The notes: a model not told the origin generated them from the sequence alone. Shown: positions 24,100-35,132, counted from the stretch's first letter. The stretch is 64,000 nt of DNA from Microbacterium sp. M28 (GCF_025836995.1 NZ_CP107546.1:1302001-1366000); one strand, 5' to 3'. Made by a program: numbers and translations.

Positions 24100-25776
24100 A
24101 TGTCCATCCCGATCGCTGAAGCAGCACCTCTCGAGGAAGGGACCCTGCGCGTCACACCGCTCGGCGGTCTCGGCGAGATCGGTCGCAACATGACCGTGTT
24201 CGAATACGAGGGCAAGCTCCTCATCGTCGACTGCGGCGTGCTCTTCCCCGAGGAGCACCAGCCGGGCGTCGACCTGATCCTGCCGGACTTCGAGCCGATC
24301 CGTGACCGACTCGATGACATCGTCGGCGTCGTACTGACGCACGGTCACGAGGACCACATCGGCGCCGTTCCGTATCTGCTGCGGCTCAAGAACGACATCC
24401 CGCTGATCGGTTCCAGCCTGACGCTCGCCCTCGTGGAGGCGAAGCTCAAGGAGCACCGCATCAAGGCCTTCACGCTCACGGTGAAGGAGGGCCAGCAGGA
24501 GAAGGTCGGCCCGTTCGACCTCGACTTCGTCGCGGTCAACCACTCCATCCCGGATGCCCTGGCCGTCGTGATCCGCACGCCGGCAGGTCTCGTGCTGGCC
24601 ACCGGCGACTTCAAGATGGACCAGCTGCCCCTGGACGGCCGCATCACCGACCTGCGCGCTTTCGCGCGCCTGGGCGAAGAGGGTGTCGACCTGTTCCTGG
24701 TGGATTCCACGAACGCGGACGTCCCCGGCTTCACGCCGACCGAGCGGTCGATCGGGCCTGTGCTCGACCAGGTGATCGGCAAGGCGCCGCGGCGCGTGAT
24801 CGTCGCGAGCTTCTCGAGCCACGTGCACCGCGTGCAGCAGGTCATCGACGCGGCGCACGCGAACGGCCGCCGCGTCGCGTTCCTCGGTCGAAGCATGGTG
24901 CGCAACATGACGATCGCCGAGCAGCTGGGCTACCTCCACGTCCCGGAGAACGTCCTTATCGACTACAAGAAGGCGCGCGACCTGCCTGACGACCAGATCG
25001 TCTACATGTCGACCGGCTCGCAGGGCGAGCCCATGGCCGTGCTCAGCCGGATGGCGAACCTCGACCACGCGATCGAGGTCGGAGAGGGCGACACCGTCAT
25101 CCTCGCGTCCAGCCTCATCCCCGGCAACGAGAACGCCGTCTACCGCGTGATCGACGGGCTGACCAAGCTCGGCGCGAACGTCGTGCACAAGGCCAACGCG
25201 AAGGTGCACGTCTCCGGGCATGCCGCCGCCGGCGAGCTCATCTACTGCTACAACATCCTGCGTCCGAAGAACGTGCTGCCCGTGCACGGCGAGTACCGCC
25301 ATCTGGTCGCCAACGCGAAGCTCGCGCAGGAGACCGGCATCCCCGAGGCGAACACGATCCTCGCCACCAACGGCACGATCATCGACCTCAAGGACGGCCA
25401 GACCCGCGTTGCCGGTCAGCTGGACATCGGCTTCGTCTACGTCGACGGCTCGACGGTGGGCGGGATCACGGATGCCGACCTCAAGGATCGTCGGATCCTG
25501 GGCGAGGAGGGGTTCGTCTCCGTCATCGTCGTGGTGGACGCCGCGACCGGCCGCATCATCACCGGTCCGGAGATCCACGCCCGCGGCATCGCGGAGGACG
25601 ACGCGGTGTTCGAGGACGTCGTCCCGAAGATCGTCGCAGCCCTCAAGGAGGCCTCAGGCAACGGCGTGCGCGACACGCACGCGCTGTCGCAGGTCGTGCG
25701 ACGCACGATCGGCCGCTGGGTCAACCAGAAGCTGCGTCGTCGCCCGATGATCGTCCCGCTCGTCATCGAGGCCTGA
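24100..25776 (+). CDS. rnj: Ribonuclease J
   Basis: 558 aa. Metallo-beta-lactamase/beta-CASP nuclease: LTHGHEDHIGAVPYLL is the zinc motif (HxHxDH), GDFKMDQLP and SFSSHVHRVQQVID follow, and VSGHAAAGELIYCYNILRP is the C-terminal His region. It acts as an endonuclease and 5'-3' exonuclease in mRNA decay and rRNA maturation, working with PNPase. Start at MSIPIAEAAP is supported by GAGGAGA at 24089-24095. A hairpin follows and separates it from ftsK. Confidence 0.96.
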   Translation: MSIPIAEAAPLEEGTLRVTPLGGLGEIGRNMTVFEYEGKLLIVDCGVLFPEEHQPGVDLILPDFEPIRDRLDDIVGVVLTHGHEDHIGAVPYLLRLKNDIPLIGSSLTLALVEAKLKEHRIKAFTLTVKEGQQEKVGPFDLDFVAVNHSIPDALAVVIRTPAGLVLATGDFKMDQLPLDGRITDLRAFARLGEEGVDLFLVDSTNADVPGFTPTERSIGPVLDQVIGKAPRRVIVASFSSHVHRVQQVIDAAHANGRRVAFLGRSMVRNMTIAEQLGYLHVPENVLIDYKKARDLPDDQIVYMSTGSQGEPMAVLSRMANLDHAIEVGEGDTVILASSLIPGNENAVYRVIDGLTKLGANVVHKANAKVHVSGHAAAGELIYCYNILRPKNVLPVHGEYRHLVANAKLAQETGIPEANTILATNGTIIDLKDGQTRVAGQLDIGFVYVDGSTVGGITDADLKDRRILGEEGFVSVIVVVDAATGRIITGPEIHARGIAEDDAVFEDVVPKIVAALKEASGNGVRDTHALSQVVRRTIGRWVNQKLRRRPMIVPLVIEA

Positions 25777-25778
25777 AC

Positions 25779-25805
25779 CCCGATCGCGGCCGGGCCGCGA
25801 TCGGG
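25779..25805 (+). terminator. Hairpin after rnj
   Basis: CCCGATCGCGGCC (25779-25791) and GGCCGCGATCGGG (25793-25805) form a 13-bp palindrome with almost no loop (about four central bases unpaired in practice). It begins 3 nt after the stop codon. Confidence 0.65.
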
Positions 25806-25860
25806 CTGAAAGCCGCGTCACTGCGGGCAAATGTCCGACCCCGGACATACCGTAGAGGAC

Positions 25861-28587
25861 ATGGCCAGGAGCACCACGAAGACCCAGCGCGCGTCCGAGA
25901 GCGCTGCGGCGCGCTCGAAGCGGCAGACGGGATCGCGGTCGTCTGCGAAGGCCGCACCGGCGCCGAAGCGGTACATCGACGACGCGGACAAGCCGCCCGT
26001 CATCGTCCGCGCCTGGACAGGGCTGGCGCACGGCGTCGGCGGGCTGTTCCGCGCGTTCGGCCCGGAGACCCTCGAAAAGGACGATCGCCGCGACGGCTTC
26101 CCGCTGTTCCTCGTGCTGCTGGCGTGCCTCGGCGCCGTCGACGAGTGGTTCTTCATCGGCAACGAGGTCGCGCAGAACATCAGCGCTTACACGGTCGGTC
26201 TTCTCGTGGGACGCACGGCGTTCCTCATGCCGGTGCTGCTGCTTCTGCTGGCCGGCTGGCTGTTCCGGCATCCGTCGTCGGTGCACGACAACGGCCGGAT
26301 CGGCATCGGCTTCGCGCTCATGGTGGTGTCGATCGCCGGGATCTGTCATGTCGCCGGTGGGCAGCCGCAGCCACGAGACGGCATGCCGGCGCTGAGCGCG
26401 GGCGGCGGTCTGTTCGGATGGATGCTGGGGGAGCCGCTGGCCTTCCTGTCGCCGATCCTCGCCTACGTCGTGCTGAGCCTGTTCATCGTGCTCAGCATCC
26501 TGATCCTCACCAAGACGCCGCCGAACCGCATCGGACAGCGGCTCGGCGACCTGTACGCGTGGATGTTCGACGCGGAACGACCTGAGAAGCCCACGAAGGA
26601 GCTGCCGACGGTCGACGACGCCGACAAGACGGACGACCCCGATGTGCTGCCGTGGTGGCGTCGGAACAAGACCGGTCGTGAGGAGGATCCGGATTCCTCC
26701 GCCGGATCGCAGGATCTGACCGAGCTGCTCTCCACGCAGACGGCTCCGACGCGCGCGACCCCCGCCTACGACCAGGCCGTAGTCGTCGCCGACCCGCAGG
26801 ATGCTGCGACCGAGGTGCTGACCGACGTCGAGGCTCTGACGTCGATGCTCTCGGAGCAGCAGTCGACGGCACTCATGGACGACACCGGTGACACCGGCGA
26901 GCAGCCGGAGCTGCCGGGCCTGGACGGGTTCGGCACCGAGGGTTCGGGTGACCGCGGGCGCCAGGCGCCGGTGGCCCCGTACCATCTGCCGCCGACCTCC
27001 GTGCTCGCCGAGGGGCCCCCTCCTGTGGTGCGCTCCGAGGCCACCGACCGCGTCATCGAGCAGATCACGAGTGTGCTGACGCAGTTCAAGGTCGACGCCA
27101 AGGTGACCGGCTTCTCGCGCGGTCCGACGGTGACCCAGTACGAGGTCGAGGTCGGCCACGGCGTCAAGGTCGAGAAGATCACCCAGCTCGCCAACAACAT
27201 CGCCTACGCGGTCGCCTCGAACGACGTGCGCATCCTGTCGCCGATCCCCGGCAAGAGCGCGATCGGCATCGAGATCCCCAACGCCGACAAGGAGATGGTG
27301 GCGCTCGGAGACGTGCTCCGCTCGCCGGCGGCGCAGAAGAGCACGCACCCGATGACGATCGGCGTCGGCAAGGACGTGGGCGGCAACATCGTCGTCGCCA
27401 ACCTGGCCAAGATGCCGCACCTGCTCGTCGCCGGATCGACCGGGTCCGGTAAGTCCAGCTTCGTCAACTCGATGATCACCAGCCTGCTCATGCGTGCGAA
27501 GCCGGCGGACGTGCGGATGGTGCTCATCGACCCGAAGCGCGTCGAGCTGACCAGCTACGCCGGCGTGCCGCACCTGATCACGCCCATCATCACGAACCCC
27601 AAGAAGGCCGCAGAGGCGCTGCAGTGGGTCGTGAAGGAGATGGACATGCGGTACGACGACCTCGCGTCGTTCGGATTCCGCCACATCGATGACTTCAACC
27701 GGGCCGTCCGTGCCGGGGAGGTCGAGGTTCCCGTCGGCAGCGAACGGGTCCTGAAGCCGTACCCGTACCTGCTCGTGGTCGTCGACGAGCTGGCCGACCT
27801 CATGATGGTCGCGCCGCGTGACGTCGAGGACTCGATCGTGCGCATCACGCAGCTCGCCCGCGCATCCGGCATCCACCTGGTGCTCGCGACGCAGCGTCCG
27901 AGCGTCGATGTCGTCACCGGCCTCATCAAGGCCAACGTGCCGTCGCGTCTCGCGTTCGCCGTCACCAGCGTCACCGACAGCCGGGTCATCCTCGACTCTC
28001 CGGGTGCCGACAAGCTGATCGGCCAGGGTGATGCCCTGTTCTCCCCGATGGGCTCGTCCAAGCCGTTCCGTCTGCAGGGCGCCTGGGTCAACGAGAGCGA
28101 GATCGACGCGGTCGTGAAGCACGTGACTGCACAGGCCCGCCCCGAATACCGCCCGGACGTCGCGGAGGCCGTCGAGGGCAAGAAGAAGGAGATCGACGAG
28201 GACATCGGCGACGATCTCGAGCTGCTGCTCGCGGCCGCCGAGCTGGTCGTGTCCTCGCAGTTCGGGTCGACGTCGATGCTGCAGCGCAAGCTGCGCGTCG
28301 GGTTCGCCAAGGCCGGTCGCCTGATGGACCTGCTGGAATCTCGCGAGATCGTCGGGCCTTCGGAGGGATCCAAGGCGCGCGATGTGCTGGTGACCGCCGA
28401 GCAGCTCCCCGAGGTGCTCGCGCACATCCGCGGCGACGATCCGCCGGCGTCCGCGCCGGCCGCGGCGCCCGCCGCCGCCGACCAGCAGGTGAGCGAGCAC
28501 GATCCCGTCGAGGAGCAGTTCCGAGGACTGCCCGTCGTGGAGGCCGAGGGCGATGAAGACGCCTGGGGCCTGACGGGTCGCGACTGA
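25861..28587 (+). CDS. ftsK: DNA translocase FtsK/SpoIIIE
   Basis: 908 aa. Basic N-terminus, four membrane helices between residues ~75 and 225, a ~180-residue acidic linker, then the motor: Walker [14 protein letters not shown], Walker [26 protein letters not shown], and the C-terminal gamma winged-helix domain ([20 protein letters not shown]). It pumps chromosome termini through the closing septum. Start at MARSTTKTQ with GAGGAC before it; an ATG ten codons upstream is in frame. It overlaps pgsA at its last base, so the genes are coupled. Confidence 0.95.
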   Translation: MARSTTKTQRASESAAARSKRQTGSRSSAKAAPAPKRYIDDADKPPVIVRAWTGLAHGVGGLFRAFGPETLEKDDRRDGFPLFLVLLACLGAVDEWFFIGNEVAQNISAYTVGLLVGRTAFLMPVLLLLLAGWLFRHPSSVHDNGRIGIGFALMVVSIAGICHVAGGQPQPRDGMPALSAGGGLFGWMLGEPLAFLSPILAYVVLSLFIVLSILILTKTPPNRIGQRLGDLYAWMFDAERPEKPTKELPTVDDADKTDDPDVLPWWRRNKTGREEDPDSSAGSQDLTELLSTQTAPTRATPAYDQAVVVADPQDAATEVLTDVEALTSMLSEQQSTALMDDTGDTGEQPELPGLDGFGTEGSGDRGRQAPVAPYHLPPTSVLAEGPPPVVRSEATDRVIEQITSVLTQFKVDAKVTGFSRGPTVTQYEVEVGHGVKVEKITQLANNIAYAVASNDVRILSPIPGKSAIGIEIPNADKEMVALGDVLRSPAAQKSTHPMTIGVGKDVGGNIVVANLAKMPHLLVAGSTGSGKSSFVNSMITSLLMRAKPADVRMVLIDPKRVELTSYAGVPHLITPIITNPKKAAEALQWVVKEMDMRYDDLASFGFRHIDDFNRAVRAGEVEVPVGSERVLKPYPYLLVVVDELADLMMVAPRDVEDSIVRITQLARASGIHLVLATQRPSVDVVTGLIKANVPSRLAFAVTSVTDSRVILDSPGADKLIGQGDALFSPMGSSKPFRLQGAWVNESEIDAVVKHVTAQARPEYRPDVAEAVEGKKKEIDEDIGDDLELLLAAAELVVSSQFGSTSMLQRKLRVGFAKAGRLMDLLESREIVGPSEGSKARDVLVTAEQLPEVLAHIRGDDPPASAPAAAPAAADQQVSEHDPVEEQFRGLPVVEAEGDEDAWGLTGRD

Positions 28588-29168
28588 TGGCGATCCCACG
28601 GCAGCTGCCGAACGCCATCACGATCGCGCGCATCCCGCTCGCCGTCGTCTTCTTCATCCTCCTGCTGCTCGGCGGAACGTACGGATCCGACGATCTCGCC
28701 CTGCGCTGGGTCGCCGGCGTGCTCTTCGTCTTCGCCATCTCGACGGACTGGGTGGACGGCTATCTGGCCCGCAGGTACGACATCGTCAGCGACTTCGGAA
28801 AACTCTGGGACCCGATCGCCGACAAGCTGCTCACCGGGGCCGGGTTCGTGGGTCTCGCGATCCTCGGCGAGTGGCCGTGGTGGGTCGTGATCATCATCCT
28901 GGTGCGCGAGTGGGGCATCACGGTGCACCGTTTCGTCGTCGCCAAGCAGCACATCGTCGCCGCGGCGTGGATGGGCAAGATCAAGACCGCACTGCAGGGT
29001 GTGACGCTCGGATGGTGGTTGCTGCCGCTGCAGGAGTTCATCGGCTTGGACTGGTGGACCGGCATCGGCACCGCGCTCATGTACGCGACTCTGCTGCTGA
29101 CGGTGCTCAGCGGCATCGACTACGTCGTCGCTCAGGTGCGCGGCTCTCGATCGGCGGATGCCGCATGA
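28587..29168 (+). CDS. pgsA: CDP-diacylglycerol-glycerol-3-phosphate 3-phosphatidyltransferase
   Basis: 193 aa membrane protein. The CDP-alcohol phosphotransferase motif is complete: D-x2-DG-x2-AR-x8-G-x3-D-x3-D in STDWVDGYLARRYDIVSDFG followed by KLWDPIADK. It makes phosphatidylglycerol phosphate. Other branches of the family include phosphatidylinositol phosphate synthase, but the N-terminus LPNAITIARIPLAVVFF and the ftsK/cinA context match the pgsA found at this place in actinobacteria. It overlaps the next gene by 4 nt. Confidence 0.92.
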   Translation: MAIPRQLPNAITIARIPLAVVFFILLLLGGTYGSDDLALRWVAGVLFVFAISTDWVDGYLARRYDIVSDFGKLWDPIADKLLTGAGFVGLAILGEWPWWVVIIILVREWGITVHRFVVAKQHIVAAAWMGKIKTALQGVTLGWWLLPLQEFIGLDWWTGIGTALMYATLLLTVLSGIDYVVAQVRGSRSADAA

Positions 29169-29647
29169 CCAAGGCATCGGAGCTGGTCGCGCTGCTGATC
29201 GATCGCGGATGGACCCTTGGTATCGCGGAGTCGCTCACCGGGGGAGCGGTGAGCTCCGCCATCGTCGCGGTACCCGGCGCCTCGGCAGTTCTCAACGGCG
29301 CCGTGGTCGCGTACGCGACACCCGTCAAGCACACGGCGCTCGGGGTGGATGCCGGCCTGCTCGAAGAGCACGGACCGGTGCACCCGCGGGTGGCCGAGGA
29401 GATGGCCGACGGGGTGCGCGAGACGGTGTCCGTCGAAGGACGACCGGCCGACGTCGGGATCTCGACGACAGGCATCGCCGGTCCGGCATCACCGGACGGG
29501 CAGCCGGTCGGAACGGTGCACGTGGGGGTCGCGACGCCGGCGGGGGTGCACTCGGTCGCGTTCCGGTTCGGGGGCGACCGCGAGGAGATCCGTCGTCAGT
29601 CCGTCGACGCCGCGATCTCGGCGGCCCTCCGCGCACTGCAGGAATAG
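29165..29647 (+). CDS. cinA: CinA family nicotinamide-nucleotide amidohydrolase (PncC-type)
   Basis: 160 aa, the C-terminal CinA domain alone. Landmarks: LGIAESLTGGAVSSAIVAVPGAS, GAVVAYATPVKHTALGV, GISTTGIAGPASPDGQPVGTV. It hydrolyses NMN to NaMN and ammonia, part of pyridine nucleotide recycling. The N-terminal COG1058 pyrophosphatase domain of longer CinA proteins is absent. It overlaps pgsA by 4 nt and is the last gene of the ftsK-pgsA-cinA operon. Confidence 0.9.
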   Translation: MTKASELVALLIDRGWTLGIAESLTGGAVSSAIVAVPGASAVLNGAVVAYATPVKHTALGVDAGLLEEHGPVHPRVAEEMADGVRETVSVEGRPADVGISTTGIAGPASPDGQPVGTVHVGVATPAGVHSVAFRFGGDREEIRRQSVDAAISAALRALQE

Positions 29648-29752
29648 GACCGGCCTCGCCGGGGTTGTCACTGGTGTGATGAATGCCCGGGCTGCTGCGC
29701 TCACAACCGAACCACAGAAATCAACGCTAGTTTTTTCCATAGCCGGTCGGGT

Positions 29753-29809
29753 TAGACTGGCGATCCGCTCGGCGTCGAACTCGGCGACGGGGAACGAGAG
29801 GAGGTTCCG
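29753..29809 (+). promoter_or_regulatory. clgR promoter and ribosome-binding site
   Basis: TAGACT (29753-29758) gives a ~45-nt leader; GAGAGGAGG (29797-29805) is a strong Shine-Dalgarno for the ATG at 29810. The region above (29648-29750) includes a T-run (GTTTTTTCC), unusual in this G/C-rich sequence, and no gene. Confidence 0.45.
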
Positions 29810-30118
29810 ATGATTCTTGTACGCCAGGAGATCGGCGATGTATTGAGGGACTTCCGCCTCCAGAAGGGGCGCACGCTCCGCCAGGTGGCGAGCAAGGCCT
29901 CTGTGGCGCTCGGCTACCTCAGTGAGGTGGAGCGCGGTCAGAAAGAGGCTTCGAGCGAGATCCTCGCCTCGGTCGCCGAAGCGCTCGACGTTCCCATCTC
30001 CACTATCATGCGTGAGGTCGGCGACCGCATCTCGGTGCTCGAAGGCCTGCAGGTGTTCCCGGATGTCGTTCCGGACGACCTGGTCGCCTCGATCGAGCCC
30101 GAACTCTCGCTGCACTGA
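29810..30118 (+). CDS. clgR: XRE-family transcriptional regulator ClgR
   Basis: 102 aa. Helix-turn-helix: LRDFRLQKGRTLRQVASKAS, VALGYLSEVERGQKEASSEI, then LASVAEALDVPIS. The GYLSEVERGQKEASSE recognition region is diagnostic of ClgR. ClgR activates clp protease and other proteostasis genes in Corynebacterium, Streptomyces and mycobacteria and is itself a Clp substrate. The position upstream of recA-recX is conserved in the group. I did not find the published ClgR operator in its own promoter. Confidence 0.92.
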   Translation: MILVRQEIGDVLRDFRLQKGRTLRQVASKASVALGYLSEVERGQKEASSEILASVAEALDVPISTIMREVGDRISVLEGLQVFPDVVPDDLVASIEPELSLH

Positions 30119-30136
30119 CACGGGCTGCCGCTCTCG

Positions 30137-30361
30137 ATGCGACGGAGTGAGTTCCTGCGTGCCGTCGAGGCGGAGTTCGGCGCGCGATCCGCGTCGCTCG
30201 TCGACGATCTGGTCCTGGGCGCGGTGGGCTCGCGCACGGCGTCCGAGGCTCTTGCCGCCGGTGTGCCGCCTCGTGACATCTGGCTCGCGCTCTGTGAGGA
30301 GACGGACGTCCCGGTCGAACGCCGTCATGGCGTCGGGCGCCTGGAGCCGCGGCGGGGCTGA
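30137..30361 (+). CDS. DUF3046 family protein
   Basis: 74 aa. MRRSEFLRAVEAEFGA, LVDDLVLGAVGSRTASEALAAG and PRDIWLALCEETDVP match the DUF3046 pattern. This small acidic family is actinobacterial, of unknown function, and characteristically lies just before recA. It starts 18 nt after clgR and is probably co-transcribed with it. No catalytic motif is visible. Confidence 0.85.
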   Translation: MRRSEFLRAVEAEFGARSASLVDDLVLGAVGSRTASEALAAGVPPRDIWLALCEETDVPVERRHGVGRLEPRRG

Positions 30362-30412
30362 CCCGCACCGTCTTGCCGGCGTAGCGATCTTCGATCGGGA
30401 TTCGGCGTGTCG

Positions 30413-30428
30413 TCGAAGATCTGTTCGA
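30413..30428 (+). promoter_or_regulatory. LexA SOS box upstream of recA
   Basis: TCGAAGATCTGTTCGA matches the actinobacterial/Gram-positive SOS box TCGAAC-N4-GTTCGA at 11 of 12 defined bases. It lies 9 nt before TATCGT (30437-30442), a likely -10, so LexA would cover the promoter. An overlapping perfect 9-bp inverted repeat joins GATCTTCGA (30387-30395) to TCGAAGATC (30413-30421). Confidence 0.8.
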
Positions 30429-30626
30429 GATGCGCGTATCGTTCTGCACAAGTGGTGAACAGCCCATCTTTTCCACAGTTCTCGGGACCCTGCGATGCGA
30501 TGTCGGAGGCCCCGCCTACCGTGGGGGACATGGCGCAAAGCCATACGCCTTGTCGGAGAGTCGACCCATCCAGGGGAGGCCGCGACAGCCTACAGGCGGC
30601 AGCAGCGCGAACAGAAGGAGCACGTC

Positions 30627-31673
30627 ATGCCATCACCCGCAGACCGCGAGAAGGCCCTCGAATCGGCCCTCGCCCAGATCGACCGCCAGTTCGGAAAGGG
30701 CTCGGTCATGCGACTGGGCAGCGACGAGCGCGCGCCTGTCGAGGTCATTCCCACCGGCTCCATCGCGCTGGATGTCGCGCTCGGCGTCGGTGGGCTGCCC
30801 CGCGGACGCATCATCGAGATCTACGGCCCCGAGTCCTCCGGTAAGACCACTCTGACCCTGCATGCGATCGCGAACGTGCAGCGTCAGGGCGGCATCGCCG
30901 CGTTCGTCGACGCAGAGCACGCGCTCGACCCCGACTACGCGAAGAAGCTCGGCGTCGACATCGACGCGCTGCTGGTGTCCCAGCCGGACACCGGCGAGCA
31001 GGCGCTCGAGATCGCGGACATGCTGGTGCGGTCGGGCGCGATCGACCTCGTCGTCATCGACTCCGTCGCCGCGCTCGTGCCCCGCGCCGAGATCGAGGGC
31101 GAGATGGGTGATTCGCACGTCGGTCTCCAGGCGCGCCTGATGTCGCAGGCGCTCCGCAAGCTCACCGGTGGTCTCAACCAGACCAACACGACCATGATCT
31201 TCATCAACCAGCTGCGTGAGAAGATCGGCGTCTTCTTCGGATCCCCGGAGACCACGGCCGGCGGTAAGGCGCTGAAGTTCTACGCCTCGGTCCGCCTGGA
31301 CATCCGTCGTATCGAGACGCTGAAGGACGGTACGGAGGCGGTCGGAAACCGCACGCGCGTGAAGGTCGTCAAGAACAAGATGGCTCCGCCGTTCAAGCAG
31401 GCGGAGTTCGACATCCTCTACGGCATCGGCATCTCCCGCGAAGGCAGCCTGATCGACTTCGGCGTGGAGCACGGCATCGTGAAGAAGTCGGGCTCCTGGT
31501 ACACCTACGACGGTGACCAGCTCGGCCAGGGCAAGGAGAACGCGCGTACGTTCCTCCTCAACAACCCCGACATCGCGCGGACGATCGAGACGCAGATCAA
31601 GCAGAAGCTGGGCATCGGCGGTGCCGCGGCTTCTGAGGCTGCGGATGAGCTCGCTCAGCGCCGCCCGGCCTGA
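30627..31673 (+). CDS. recA: Recombinase RecA
   Basis: 348 aa. Walker A in [16 protein letters not shown], Walker [13 protein letters not shown], the loop L1 [20 protein letters not shown] and L2 around [19 protein letters not shown] are intact. It forms the ATP-dependent filament for recombination and LexA autocleavage. Start at MPSPADREK with AAGGAG 7 nt upstream; the leader from the likely -10 is about 180 nt. No intein, unlike some mycobacterial recA genes. Its stop shares a base with the recX ATG (TGATG). Confidence 0.98.
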   Translation: MPSPADREKALESALAQIDRQFGKGSVMRLGSDERAPVEVIPTGSIALDVALGVGGLPRGRIIEIYGPESSGKTTLTLHAIANVQRQGGIAAFVDAEHALDPDYAKKLGVDIDALLVSQPDTGEQALEIADMLVRSGAIDLVVIDSVAALVPRAEIEGEMGDSHVGLQARLMSQALRKLTGGLNQTNTTMIFINQLREKIGVFFGSPETTAGGKALKFYASVRLDIRRIETLKDGTEAVGNRTRVKVVKNKMAPPFKQAEFDILYGIGISREGSLIDFGVEHGIVKKSGSWYTYDGDQLGQGKENARTFLLNNPDIARTIETQIKQKLGIGGAAASEAADELAQRRPA

Positions 31674-32482
31674 TGACCGGTGAGATCGGGGGCGAGGACG
31701 GCCTCGCCCCCGTGATCCCGCTGTTCGGTCGGGAGGCAGCGCCAGAACGGCCGGCGAAGCGCCGGTCCGAGGCCGTCGAGGGTCCTCCTGCCGCCGAATC
31801 CTGGCATCCGACATGGGCCGGCGGAGACGACGCCGATTCCGGTACGCCGAGTGCACAGCATCCCGCCTACCGGGGCGAAGCCCGCGCCACCCCGAAACTG
31901 AGGGCGTTGCGCCCGCACCAGAGCGAGGCGGCCGCCGACAGCGGCGACACGCTGGACGCCGACAGCATCCGTGAGAAGGCCGAAGAGACGCTCGTGCGCA
32001 AGCTCCGCACACGCTCGCTCTCGATCGCGGAAGCACGGGCTGTGCTGAAGGGGTATGAGCTCCAGGGGCAGCGGATCGAGGCCGCGCAGATCGACGACGT
32101 CATCGATGACTTCTGTCGCCGCGGATACCTGGACGATGCGATCCTGGCCGGTCATCTCGTGACCTCCGGGGTGGAGCGCAAGGGCCAGGGCCGCGTCGCG
32201 CTCAGTCGTGCACTCGCCCAACGCGGCATCCCTCGTGACGTCATCGATGCAGCTCTGGACGAGCTGCCGGATGACGACGCCGAACGCGCGCTCGATTTCG
32301 CCCGAACGAAGGCGAGATCCCTCGCACGGCTCGACGACGACACCGCTCTGCGGCGCCTGGTCGGGCAGCTGGCACGTCGGGGCTACAACGGCGCGGTCGC
32401 GATGAAGGCGGCCAAGACGGCGCTGGCGGAGAACGGCTCAGGAGGTCCCGGCGGCGGCGTCCGGTTCGTCGACTCCGACTGA
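31673..32482 (+). CDS. recX: RecA regulatory protein RecX
   Basis: 269 aa. Residues 1-95 are a polar, low-complexity extension absent from short RecX proteins. The RecX three-helix repeats follow: [60 protein letters not shown] and [20 protein letters not shown]. RecX caps or dissociates RecA filaments. Coupled to recA by a TGATG overlap, so it is SOS-controlled too. Confidence 0.92.
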   Translation: MTGEIGGEDGLAPVIPLFGREAAPERPAKRRSEAVEGPPAAESWHPTWAGGDDADSGTPSAQHPAYRGEARATPKLRALRPHQSEAAADSGDTLDADSIREKAEETLVRKLRTRSLSIAEARAVLKGYELQGQRIEAAQIDDVIDDFCRRGYLDDAILAGHLVTSGVERKGQGRVALSRALAQRGIPRDVIDAALDELPDDDAERALDFARTKARSLARLDDDTALRRLVGQLARRGYNGAVAMKAAKTALAENGSGGPGGGVRFVDSD

Positions 32483-32507
32483 GGCCCGGGCAGCGATCGG
32501 CCGCTCG

Positions 32508-32522
32508 TACAATGGGAAGATC
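32508..32522 (+). promoter_or_regulatory. miaB promoter -10
   Basis: TACAAT (32508-32513) lies 9 nt before the ATG at 32523, with GGGAAGA between. The transcript start would fall 2-3 nt upstream of the ATG, so the mRNA is nearly leaderless. Confidence 0.5.
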
Positions 32523-34073
32523 ATGACTACTCCGCGCAGCGAACCGACGATCATCGCGCCCTCCTCTGCGGCTACCGGCGACGACGGACGACAGCGCTCC
32601 TACGAGGTGCGCACCTTCGGTTGTCAGATGAACGTGCACGACTCCGAGCGTCTCTCCGGATCCCTGGAGAGCGCCGGCTACATCAAGGCAGCAGTCGGCG
32701 AGGAAGCCGACGTCGTCATCATCAACACGTGCGCGGTCCGTGACAACGCTGCGGGCAAGCTGTACGGAACGCTCGGGCACCTGAAGAGCCGTAAGGACAA
32801 GCACGAGGGCATGCAGATCGCCGTGGGCGGCTGCCTCGCGCAGATGGACAAGGACGCCGTGCTCGACAAGGCGCCCTGGGTGGACGTGGTCTTCGGCACG
32901 CACAACATGGGGTCGCTTCCCGGGCTGCTCGAGCGTGCGCGCCACAACGGCGACGCTGAGCTCGAGATCCTCGAGTCCCTCGAGGTGTTCCCCTCGACGC
33001 TGCCCACGAAGCGCGATTCGGCGCACAGCGGCTGGGTGTCGATCTCGGTCGGCTGCAACAACACGTGCACGTTCTGCATCGTGCCGAGCCTGCGCGGCAA
33101 GGAGAAGGATCGTCGCCCTGGCGACATCCTGAACGAGATCCGCCTGCTCGTCGAGGACGGCGCGATCGAGGTCACTCTCCTCGGCCAGAACGTCAACTCG
33201 TACGGCGTCGAGTTCGGCGATCGTCGGGCCTTCGGCAAGCTGCTGCGTGCAGCAGGCGAGATCGACGGGCTGGAGCGCATCCGCTTCACCAGCCCCCATC
33301 CCGCCGCCTTCACGGATGACGTGATCGCCGCCATGGCCGAGACCCCCTCCGTGATGCCCCAGCTGCACATGCCGCTGCAGTCCGGCAGCGACCGGATCCT
33401 CAAGGCCATGCGTCGCTCCTACCGGAGTGAGAAGTTCCTCGGCATCCTCGACCGGGTGCGGGAGCAGATTCCGAACGCGGCGATCTCGACCGACATCATC
33501 GTCGGATTCCCCGGCGAGACGGACGAGGACTTCGAGGACACCATGCGGGTCGTGGAGCAGGCGCGCTTCGCGAACGCCTTCACGTTCCAGTACTCGATCC
33601 GCGAGGGCACTCCCGCCGCGACCATGGCGGACCAGGTTCCCAAGGAGGTCGTGCAGGAGCGATACAACCGCCTGCTCGCCCTGCAGGAGCGCATCTCCCT
33701 GGAGGAGAACCGGAACCAGGTCGGACGGCAGGTCGAGGTGCTGGTCTCGGTCGGCGAGGGTAAGAAGGATGCGGAGACGCACCGTCTGACCGGCCGCGCC
33801 GAGGACAACCGTCTGGTGCACTTCGAGGTGACACCAGGCTCCGAGATCCCGCGGCCCGGCGATGTCGTGACGGTGACGGTCACGCACGGAGCGCCCTTCC
33901 ACCTGCTCGCGGACGATCCGACGGGAGCGCCGCTGAAGATCCGCCGCACGCGCGGTGGGGATGCGTGGGACCGTGCACAGGCGGAGTCCTGCGGCGTGCC
34001 GACGCCCGCTGGAGCATCGAGCGCGCCCGGTGCGGTGTCGCTGGGCCTGCCGACGCTTCGCGTGGGAGTCTGA
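32523..34073 (+). CDS. miaB: tRNA-2-methylthio-N6-dimethylallyladenosine synthase
   Basis: 516 aa. N-terminal UPF0004 domain with cluster cysteines in [25 protein letters not shown] and VGGCLAQMD, then the radical-SAM CxxxCxxC in [16 protein letters not shown], and a TRAM domain near residues 395-465. It adds the 2-methylthio group to i6A37 of tRNAs reading UNN codons, after MiaA. The C-terminal ~50 residues are a variable tail. Confidence 0.95.
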   Translation: MTTPRSEPTIIAPSSAATGDDGRQRSYEVRTFGCQMNVHDSERLSGSLESAGYIKAAVGEEADVVIINTCAVRDNAAGKLYGTLGHLKSRKDKHEGMQIAVGGCLAQMDKDAVLDKAPWVDVVFGTHNMGSLPGLLERARHNGDAELEILESLEVFPSTLPTKRDSAHSGWVSISVGCNNTCTFCIVPSLRGKEKDRRPGDILNEIRLLVEDGAIEVTLLGQNVNSYGVEFGDRRAFGKLLRAAGEIDGLERIRFTSPHPAAFTDDVIAAMAETPSVMPQLHMPLQSGSDRILKAMRRSYRSEKFLGILDRVREQIPNAAISTDIIVGFPGETDEDFEDTMRVVEQARFANAFTFQYSIREGTPAATMADQVPKEVVQERYNRLLALQERISLEENRNQVGRQVEVLVSVGEGKKDAETHRLTGRAEDNRLVHFEVTPGSEIPRPGDVVTVTVTHGAPFHLLADDPTGAPLKIRRTRGGDAWDRAQAESCGVPTPAGASSAPGAVSLGLPTLRVGV

Positions 34074-34226
34074 GACCCATCCGGTGCCCCTGAAGCGCTC
34101 GGTCGCATCGGTGGACGGCGATACTCGCGTACGCCGGCCGCGGAGATGTACGCGTCGTTCGGACGTTCTTCCGGGATCTCTCCGAAATCGCTGCGCATCT
34201 CCGCGCTCTGCACGCAGGAGTCTTTC

Positions 34227-35132
34227 GTGACCCGGCTCTGGGCGGTGGTCGGCGCGACGGGCACGGGAAAGAGCGATCTCGCGCTGCGACTGGCGGCCGA
34301 ACTCCGTGCGCGCGGCAATCCGGCCGAGATCGTCAACGCCGACGCGATGCAGCTCTACCGTGGCATGGACATCGGCACGGCCAAGCTGCCCTTGCAGGAG
34401 CGCCTGGGCATCCCGCACCACCTCTTCGATGTGCGTGAGGTGACGGAGGAAGCGGCGGTGGCCTGGTATCAGCCGCTGGCGCGGTCCGTGATCGCCGACA
34501 TCCACTCCCGCGAGGGCGACGTGATCCTCGTCGGAGGGTCCGGGCTGTACGTGTCGAGTGTCATCTTCGATTTCCGCTTCCCGCCCAGAGACGCTGCGGT
34601 CCGCGAACGGCTGGAGCGCGAACTCGAAGCGAAGGGAGCGGGGGTGCTGTACGCACGCCTGCAGGCTCAGGATGCCGCCACTGCGGCGCGCGTGGACCCG
34701 AAGAACGGCCGCCGCATCGTCCGTGCCCTGGAGGTCCTCGAGCAGGGCGAGGCAACACATGGCGCAGCACTGCCCGAGCAGCCGGTGCTGTGGCATCCCG
34801 ACACCCGGATTCTCGGGGTGGCGGTCGACCGAGCCGTGCTCGTGGAGCGCCTGGATCGTCGGGTCGTTCGGATGTGGGAGCAGGGGATGCTCGACGAGGT
34901 CGCGGCCCTGCGTGCACGCGGGCTCGAGGACGGCGTCACAGCGCGCAGGGCGATCGGCTACGCCCAGGCGCTCGCGCAGCTGAGCGGCGCGATGACGCAG
35001 ACCGAGGCGATCGCCGAGACGCAGGCGCTGACGCGTCGGTACGCCAGACGTCAGGTGTCGTGGTTCAAGCGCTACCCTGGCATCGAGTGGGTCTCGCCGA
35101 TGTCGGAGGTCGCTGACATCCTGAGGCGATGA
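34227..35132 (+). CDS. miaA: tRNA dimethylallyltransferase
   Basis: 301 aa from a GTG start. P-loop [52 protein letters not shown] and [13 protein letters not shown] are all family motifs. It transfers the dimethylallyl group to A37. GTG 34227 is preferred: AGGAG lies 6 nt before it and the next residues ([14 protein letters not shown]) start the fold, while the ATG 27 codons upstream adds unrelated sequence. The next gene overlaps by 4 nt. Confidence 0.93.
   Translation: MTRLWAVVGATGTGKSDLALRLAAELRARGNPAEIVNADAMQLYRGMDIGTAKLPLQERLGIPHHLFDVREVTEEAAVAWYQPLARSVIADIHSREGDVILVGGSGLYVSSVIFDFRFPPRDAAVRERLERELEAKGAGVLYARLQAQDAATAARVDPKNGRRIVRALEVLEQGEATHGAALPEQPVLWHPDTRILGVAVDRAVLVERLDRRVVRMWEQGMLDEVAALRARGLEDGVTARRAIGYAQALAQLSGAMTQTEAIAETQALTRRYARRQVSWFKRYPGIEWVSPMSEVADILRR

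Noticed and set aside
29648..29809. ClgR autoregulatory operator
   Set aside because: I could not find the published CGC-N5-GCG-type palindrome; CGCTAG near the T-run is only a partial match.
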